The translations under genes were made by a program, and so were the position numbers. From NCBI GenBank assembly GCA_020809705.1, contig CP085831.1:4898001-4962000 (forward strand): a DNA stretch of 64,000 nt. The letters run 5' to 3'. Below are positions 58,452 through 64,000 of this stretch, in pieces (the stretch's first letter is position 1; each line of letters opens with the position of its first letter). This DNA is from Calonectria ilicicola (taxonomy: Eukaryota > Ascomycota > Sordariomycetes > Hypocreales > Nectriaceae). The notes under the pieces are model-generated. The model worked only from the letters and a program-made list of their open reading frames with translations. It was not told the DNA's origin and searched no databases.

Positions 58452-60036
58452 TAGTGCCACACACTGTACATAGCCTCAATAGTCTAGTCTGACCAACGCT
58501 GTAACGGTTAGATCAACCTGACTACTTGTAGGCAACGGGTGGCCCCCTTTCACATATAAATAATGTCAGTAACAGTGGCTGGCCCTAACACCATCCGGGC
58601 CGCGTTCTGATCACTGAGGCGGGTCAAAGCGGCACCGACTGCCGAGATAGCTAGCTAGTAACAACAGCTATAAGTAGCCAGATAGACCCGTCAATTGACA
58701 GGTTAGGGGCTGCCAATTCAATGCATCTAGAGCCACATTCATATATTGATAGAAAGCATTCTTGCCCACTGATTCACTTGGCAGTCTGGAGAGGTGCGGC
58801 TAGAAACCACGCTATCTCAATAGAGTGATCCACCAGTACCCAGTGGAGTTAAGGACAAAAAGAAAAAAAAACATACAACAGCAAGGATTCCCCGGTCGTC
58901 ACCGACCCGAGTACTAATTCGCCGCTTCTTAGCTTGACGATGGGAGAGCGGACGGGATCCCGTACTTTCTAAGAGCTATGGTCGTATGTGGCGGAGGAGG
59001 ATGGCTCAGCGCATTATTACCACGCTTGGGAACGCGAGAGATTCGGCTGATAGGATGCTCGAAATAGTACTCGCTCTCTTCTGAGAACAGCTGCCTTTAT
59101 CAGAGCTGCGTAAAGCCGATGACTTTTGTCCTTATAGAGTAACCTCTCCAGGTTGTGAAATGCACAAGCTTCTGTTGTGTTGCAATTTTTTGGTGTCTGG
59201 GTTGCGTGGGTCTAAATCTTATACTATTGCACTTGGATGAAATCTCTTCAATTGTCTAGTCATCTCCTAAGGCTAGGGTATTTAGGCCTTGTGGTACATT
59301 TGCATTAAAAAGAAACTCGATAGTACTCGCTATTCCAGGTATTGTTGGAGTCAATCTTTTTTATTCAACGATTTTTTAACCATCCAGTGCTAGATAGAAA
59401 TGCGACAGTTAGAAGTCTGACAGTTAGAAATGTGATTGTCAGAGTCAAATGCTGTGATTTTTAAGCACCTCCGTATTGTTCCAAGGCTTTCTATAATAGA
59501 GAGGAGCCTTACCGGGCGCGCCCATTCGTTTTTTTGGGTGCATACATAAAAGCCGAGATTCAAGATACTTTTACCGTTTCTATCCAGTCTGTGTAAAGCT
59601 GGAGATGGGAATTTTAAATACATCACGGGATTTTTTTATATCTCTGTATTTGGATCACATTGAGGTATACTTCTGACTATCAAATGGAACATCACTTTCG
59701 GACAAACTTCAGACGCGCGCGACATCACCGGCTTTTTTATTGCTGTGAATTTAGAAAGGAAGGACGCATCGCTGATCCTTTTAAAGCTGTGAATTGATCT
59801 GCCAGTTGCAACGATACGAAATCACACATGAAAAAAAAAAATAAGGAGACGAGTGAGTTATCAACGATGAATACGAAATCAAGCTGATGGGTTGATTGAT
59901 AGTCAAATTTTTTGGGGTTGCGTGTTGAAGTATGGACCCTTTCCTAGTGGATTGGCTCTTTCAAGCCCTGTCTTACTGTAATCAATAAGAAAAATACAAT
60001 TTCCAAGCCGAGCTTTTATGCTTCCAAGCCGAACAA
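58452..60036. other. Spacer without a supported gene
   Basis: About 1.6 kb between two genes with facing 3' ends. Contains partial tandem copies of CAGTTAGAA near 59405-59440, an A-rich run at 58861-58871 and one at 59831-59842. The open frame at 59390-59626 overlaps the repeats and is rejected. Confidence 0.4.
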
Positions 60037-61416
60037 TTACAGGCGATATTCTTGACCACCATAAAACTCTCGGTTGGCTTTCTTTGCATCCCCATGTCCT
60101 AACAGCATTGTCTCAAGCAGTTTAACGGCTGTGCCTGCGCACCCAATGGCCAGCGTCCAACCAGAACCTCCATGTCCATAATCATGAATGATCGGGATTG
60201 CTGGCAGACCCTTCTCCTCCACCCTGACTTTGGCATTGCGCTTGGTGAATGGTCTTAGACCTTGTGCCATCGGGAACCAAGGGACTGTGCTAGAGTCGTT
60301 CAGGGCCGGGAGGAAGGATCGTGCTCGCTTCCACATTTGCTCAACTTCGGGAGAAGTCTCCTTTAGATTCGCATCTCCATTGTAGTTTTGGATGATGGAA
60401 CCGACGTAAAGAACGTCATCGCTGCGAGGTACAATGAAGACAACCTTTGTCGGATGACCGTGTACGTCCTTCTGGGCGGGCACAAGGTAGCTCTCGGTGA
60501 TGTTCTCGAAGCCATCCGAATCATCATTTTGGATGCGCTTGATAGCACCGCGAACAGGGAATACATCGTCATCATCGGCAAGGGTTTTGGCGCCCAGGCC
60601 AGTAGCGTTGATGGCATCGACACCGTACTCCTTTTGGAGGATCTCGGAAACATCAACAAGCTTGTTTTCTTTAAAGTCCCGGGTCTCGAAGGTAGCTCCC
60701 TTGTTCTTAACCAAAGACATTAAGAACACGATGGCTTTATCAGTGTTGACGATGGCTGTCTCGTGAGAGTATCCGTAGTAGAGCTTGCTTTGCCAATCAG
60801 AATCAACACCCAGATCCTGCATCCAATTTCTTAACTCTTGTCCTTCGTACTCTTTCAAATCGTTGATCCTATCACATGGATCATTGGCTTCAGCAGCAAT
60901 TCTGATAGTTTTGAGCTTGTTGACATCTGGTTTGTTGCGGTCATCCTCCCTGCTCAAATCAGAATAGAAGAACTGGTTGAGCGTTGTGACGGAGACACCA
61001 AAGGCGCCACTCAATTTACCCTGTTCCATTTCGTTTACTTGCCGATAAAACTCCAAGCTTTGGAGGGACCATTTTCGGTAGTGCTCGATGGTTGCAAAGC
61101 CAGTTGGTGGCTCGGCCACTTCGGTCAAGCCGCAGCCGCCTGGGGGAAATTCCCAAAGCGCACCGGCAATCTGCGATGTGATACGCGAGTTCTGCCAGTC
61201 CTTTGTCCAAGCCCATTCTCTGGCCATAATAGTGACCCGATATCCCTTGTCTAACAGCATCCAAGCTGTCATCAAACCACTGACACCTCCGCCGACGACA
61301 AGGATATGCTTCGAGTTTGCAGTGGGTTCATTGAGAGGTTTTTGGTGGACTGATAAGCTGATTTTGGGGTATTTGGGATCAGTCTCAGGGATTTCGATGC
61401 GCCACTTGTTCGCCAT
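60037..61416 (-). CDS. D-amino-acid-oxidase-like FAD-dependent oxidoreductase
   Basis: Intronless, 459 residues. The dinucleotide-binding motif Val-Val-Gly-Gly-Gly-Val-Ser-Gly-Leu lies near residue 40, Arg-Ile-Thr-Ser-Gln-Ile-Ala-Gly-Ala-Leu-Trp (where DAO has the Ser-x-x-Ala-Gly segment) near 80, and the C-terminal His-Asp-Tyr-Gly-His-Gly-Gly-Ser-Gly-Trp-Thr-Leu near 420 is the DAO signature. It is about 100 residues longer than classical D-amino-acid oxidase, with extra sequence at 130-220, and ends in Tyr-Arg-Leu, not a peroxisomal Ser-Lys-Leu. Substrate is therefore uncertain: D-amino acids, D-aspartate or another amine. Confidence 0.85.
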   Translation of the reverse strand: MANKWRIEIPETDPKYPKISLSVHQKPLNEPTANSKHILVVGGGVSGLMTAWMLLDKGYRVTIMAREWAWTKDWQNSRITSQIAGALWEFPPGGCGLTEVAEPPTGFATIEHYRKWSLQSLEFYRQVNEMEQGKLSGAFGVSVTTLNQFFYSDLSREDDRNKPDVNKLKTIRIAAEANDPCDRINDLKEYEGQELRNWMQDLGVDSDWQSKLYYGYSHETAIVNTDKAIVFLMSLVKNKGATFETRDFKENKLVDVSEILQKEYGVDAINATGLGAKTLADDDDVFPVRGAIKRIQNDDSDGFENITESYLVPAQKDVHGHPTKVVFIVPRSDDVLYVGSIIQNYNGDANLKETSPEVEQMWKRARSFLPALNDSSTVPWFPMAQGLRPFTKRNAKVRVEEKGLPAIPIIHDYGHGGSGWTLAIGCAGTAVKLLETMLLGHGDAKKANREFYGGQEYRL

Positions 61417-63492
61417 GATGAATGATGCAGTTGTTTTTAGGTGAATGTTTTGGGAGGTATAAATGATGTGAGTGAAAATTGTTCACGGAAACTGCTGTTG
61501 AGACGGGATCATGATTGTGAAGGGGAAAATGAGGACTATATTTACTTTTTTTCTTTTCGCAGATTAGCCAGGAAACACGCAAGCGCATTTCTATGGACGA
61601 GTTCGCAGTTGCGTCTGTGATCTCTGAAAGCGTTTCTGGGCAACCTTTTTGCTGCATTCCATATGCGGCCAAAAATAACATCTATTTGATGATTACAAAA
61701 TTAAATTAAACCTGCAGGTTGTTTCTGTAATGTGGAACCTTAAAACAGCCCCCGGCACTCATGTTGGCAAAATAGATGCGCTCGTCACAATGTTATGTCT
61801 GATACCTTCAAAGATACCACCTGAATGCTTGGTATAATTCGTTTCTACTGTGGAACGTAACTATGGCTATGAAGGATGGGCGGCAAGGTCTCTCGCCCGG
61901 GTCTTGGCCATGCCTAGAGAACCTAGGGGTTACTAGGTGTTGGAGTCAAACCTACTAGCTTCAGCGTGGCGGCACCACATCGAAGACAAGAATGCCTACC
62001 TTCTGACGCTGGCCAACTTTCGCATCTGGCAGCCACAGTCGCAGCGCAATCACATTCTAAGGGAAGGTTTGGGTACCGCAGCGATGAATATCTTTCCAGT
62101 TAAGGAGCAGATATAGGAGGAGACGCCCAGGGTGGATTTTGCAGCGGAAGGATCAAATCGACTATTCGCCAAGCCAGACGAACTTACACCTAGTCTACCC
62201 GGAATGCAAATTACAGCGCCAAGGCGCCCCGGGCCTCTCAAGTAACATAGTTCAAAGAAGAGACTATGGGGTCGTAGATAATCAGCCAAGATTTATTGCT
62301 TTTACTGGGGTATGCACGGGAGATGAAAATTTGACGCATGCAAAAGCTCACCCTTGTTGTACAGCGACTAAGACAGTTTCACATCCCCTTGCTACTACCG
62401 CACGCCGCTCCCTTGTTCGCAGAAGTGTAGAACACAGCAGAGACTGCGAGTCGTAAGAAAACGCCACAGCCGAAACGAAATACGTAATAGAAACCCTTAT
62501 TTTCCCCCAGTTTCAGCTCGCGGGCCGATGGCTCTATTTGCCCGAAGATCGCCGGGAGGTCTAAGGGTCGGCCCTCCATAGCCGCAACTTAAACTGGAAT
62601 TCAATATGTAGCCTTCTGACGAATGACGATGCAACCTCACCTACGTGCCCCGCTGCTTGCTTGTGATCCTTATTTTGGGGAACAAAAGGCTTATTTAACC
62701 ATTCCTACTCACGAGCAAATTTGAACCCGAACACAATTTATGGTACTGACGGTAGCCGCGAGCAGATGTGACAGTTTGGCTACGCCATTAGGGCGCGGGG
62801 TCACATTGAATGAGAATAAATCTGCAAAACTATCCAAATTTAAAAACGAGATGCAAATGAATACCATTCCGTGCGACCACGGGGATTCCAGACAACACAC
62901 GCTAGCTAGCCTCTTCTTAAGTGCTTTATGTTCAAGCACCAACTCCATATGCAAGGAACATGACCTCAAGAGAGTAAGCTTATCGGCCGCTTAACGCCGA
63001 CTACCCAGCTTTCTTGCCTATCTACCTCAGCAATCCAGGCGTCGGAAACATCTTTGTTTATACAACCCCCAGATATTCCGGCTCTAGTAGCTCCAGTCAA
63101 AGAACCTGGCTGCAATCTAGGATGGGGCTATAAGGACTTAACAAACTCTGCTAAGACATAAGCGTCGTATCTCCAGGCAGTCCTATCTTAATGGTATTTT
63201 TTTTCCTTTGTTTTCTTCCGTGAACAGAGTACAAAGAAACCTTCAAATCCACCAAATTCTTCTTGAACGCGTCGACAATGGGCCCCTGTAGTACTTCTAT
63301 GATGGGGAATATGCACGTCTTGAATCAGCTTTGCTTTTGGGTGGATTTTCTAATAGGTCTAAAAGTTGTACCGCTACATACAGAATCTGCGCAATTTTCT
63401 AGCTATTTACCAAGGCGCTGGTACTATCTTCTAGTAGCGCTGCTGCATTGGTGAAAACGAAATCGAGAATGCGGCTATCTCCAATTCAGTAA
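61417..63492. other. Long spacer
   Basis: About 2.1 kb with only short, featureless open frames on both strands. Nothing recognisable; base composition is unremarkable. Confidence 0.4.
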
Positions 63493-64000
63493 CTACTTAG
63501 ATTCTTCCTCTGCTAGCCAGCCTTGGACTGACTTCCAGTGCGTCTCAAAATCATATATCATAGCATAAAGGTCAACCTTGAGTTCAAAAGCGCTGTTTGA
63601 TGGCATATGTATCCCATTACCCTTGGCGAGAATTTCCTGAAACTTGCGGCGGAGTAAAGTTTTCTCCCAGTTTTCTTGTTTCATTCGCCAGGCTCGTTCG
63701 TCTTCATTTTCTTGACGCAGTGGCTTCTCGTCCTGATCCATGCCTTGCAAGAAGATTGGGGTAAAGGATGATGTCTCAAAGGCTGGTAGAATGCCTACCG
63801 ACTCCCAATCAATAACACCAACAAGATCGAATGTAGTCGGGTCGACAAGTATATTCATGAGTGAAAGATCATGATGCCACAGCACTTTTGTGTCTTCAGC
63901 TCCCTCAGTAGTTGAGATTTTAGACGCGATGTGCTTTTGCAACTTCTCCCAAACCTTCAAAACCTCGGCTTGGCTTTCTGCAATTAATTTGTCATTGATG
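63493..64000 (-). CDS. Phosphotransferase-fold kinase (APH family), C-terminal part
   Basis: The minus frame is open from the right window edge to the TAG at 63493-63495, about 168 residues; the N-terminal lobe lies outside. The catalytic loop Trp-His-His-Asp-Leu-Ser-Leu-Met-Asn-Ile-Leu-Val (HxDxxxxN) is followed 12 residues later by Gly-Val-Ile-Asp-Trp-Glu, the metal-binding Asp of aminoglycoside phosphotransferase/choline-kinase-like enzymes. Fungi carry many such proteins, rarely linked to antibiotic resistance; the substrate is unknown. No ATG is needed within the window, so the true start is beyond 64000. Confidence 0.88.
   Translation of the reverse strand, partial: INDKLIAESQAEVLKVWEKLQKHIASKISTTEGAEDTKVLWHHDLSLMNILVDPTTFDLVGVIDWESVGILPAFETSSFTPIFLQGMDQDEKPLRQENEDERAWRMKQENWEKTLLRRKFQEILAKGNGIHMPSNSAFELKVDLYAMIYDFETHWKSVQGWLAEEESK

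Noticed and set aside
59390..59626. 78-codon minus frame
   Set aside because: Lies over short repeated CAGTTAGAA words; no homology signal.
10756..63492. A single biosynthetic gene cluster covering all oxidative enzymes
   Set aside because: No backbone synthase, transporter or pathway-specific Zn2Cys6 regulator is present, and housekeeping and NLR genes are interspersed.

Overview
The window looks like a chromosome piece from a filamentous ascomycete, most like the Aspergillus/Penicillium group. Genes are separated by long non-coding spacers and carry many short introns, mostly 47-75 bp with GT...AG ends and CTRAY-type branch points. The protein families are typical of Pezizomycotina: CFEM/PTH11-like receptor, 2EXR protein, DUF3716 protein, NACHT-WD40 and NB-ARC-TPR NLR proteins, a fungal lipoxygenase and TauD and CmcJ/NvfI oxygenases. 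No rRNA, tRNA, CRISPR or prokaryotic operon signal was seen. Exon coordinates are my own splice models, joined so that reading frame and family motifs stay continuous.

Layout. 0-8 kb: the 3' end of an unrecognised gene, a C2H2 zinc-finger protein, a polytopic membrane protein with one in-frame stop, and a 2EXR protein. 10.7-16 kb: a secreted lipoxygenase (minus) and a CFEM/PTH11-like receptor (plus). 17.8-30 kb: an NLR block in which two NACHT-WD40 paralogs in opposite orientations flank dihydroxy-acid dehydratase (ILV3). The left paralog is a pseudogene with two nonsense codons and a 1,152-bp element with 26-bp terminal inverted repeats; the right one is intact. 30.8-41 kb: a DUF3716 protein, a carotenoid oxygenase with a probable GC-AG intron, two secreted Ser/Thr-rich proteins and an old-yellow-enzyme reductase. 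41.6-52 kb: a CmcJ/NvfI-type oxygenase, a 1,329-residue DUF7708/NB-ARC/TPR NLR, a seven-exon GDP-mannose 4,6-dehydratase and a TauD dioxygenase. 53-64 kb: an RNA 3'-terminal phosphate cyclase, a small protein with an ADP-ribosyltransferase-like segment, a single-pass membrane protein, a D-amino-acid-oxidase-like flavoenzyme and the C-terminal part of a phosphotransferase-fold kinase that runs off the right edge.

How the genes fit together. No polyketide synthase, NRPS or terpene synthase is present, so the oxidative enzymes cannot be called a classical biosynthetic cluster from this window alone. The strongest theme is an accessory NLR region (three STAND proteins, one in decay), with short glycine/asparagine-rich N-termini that could be amyloid signalling motifs. 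The RNA cyclase and ART-like gene pair and the GDP-mannose dehydratase are the other notable contexts.
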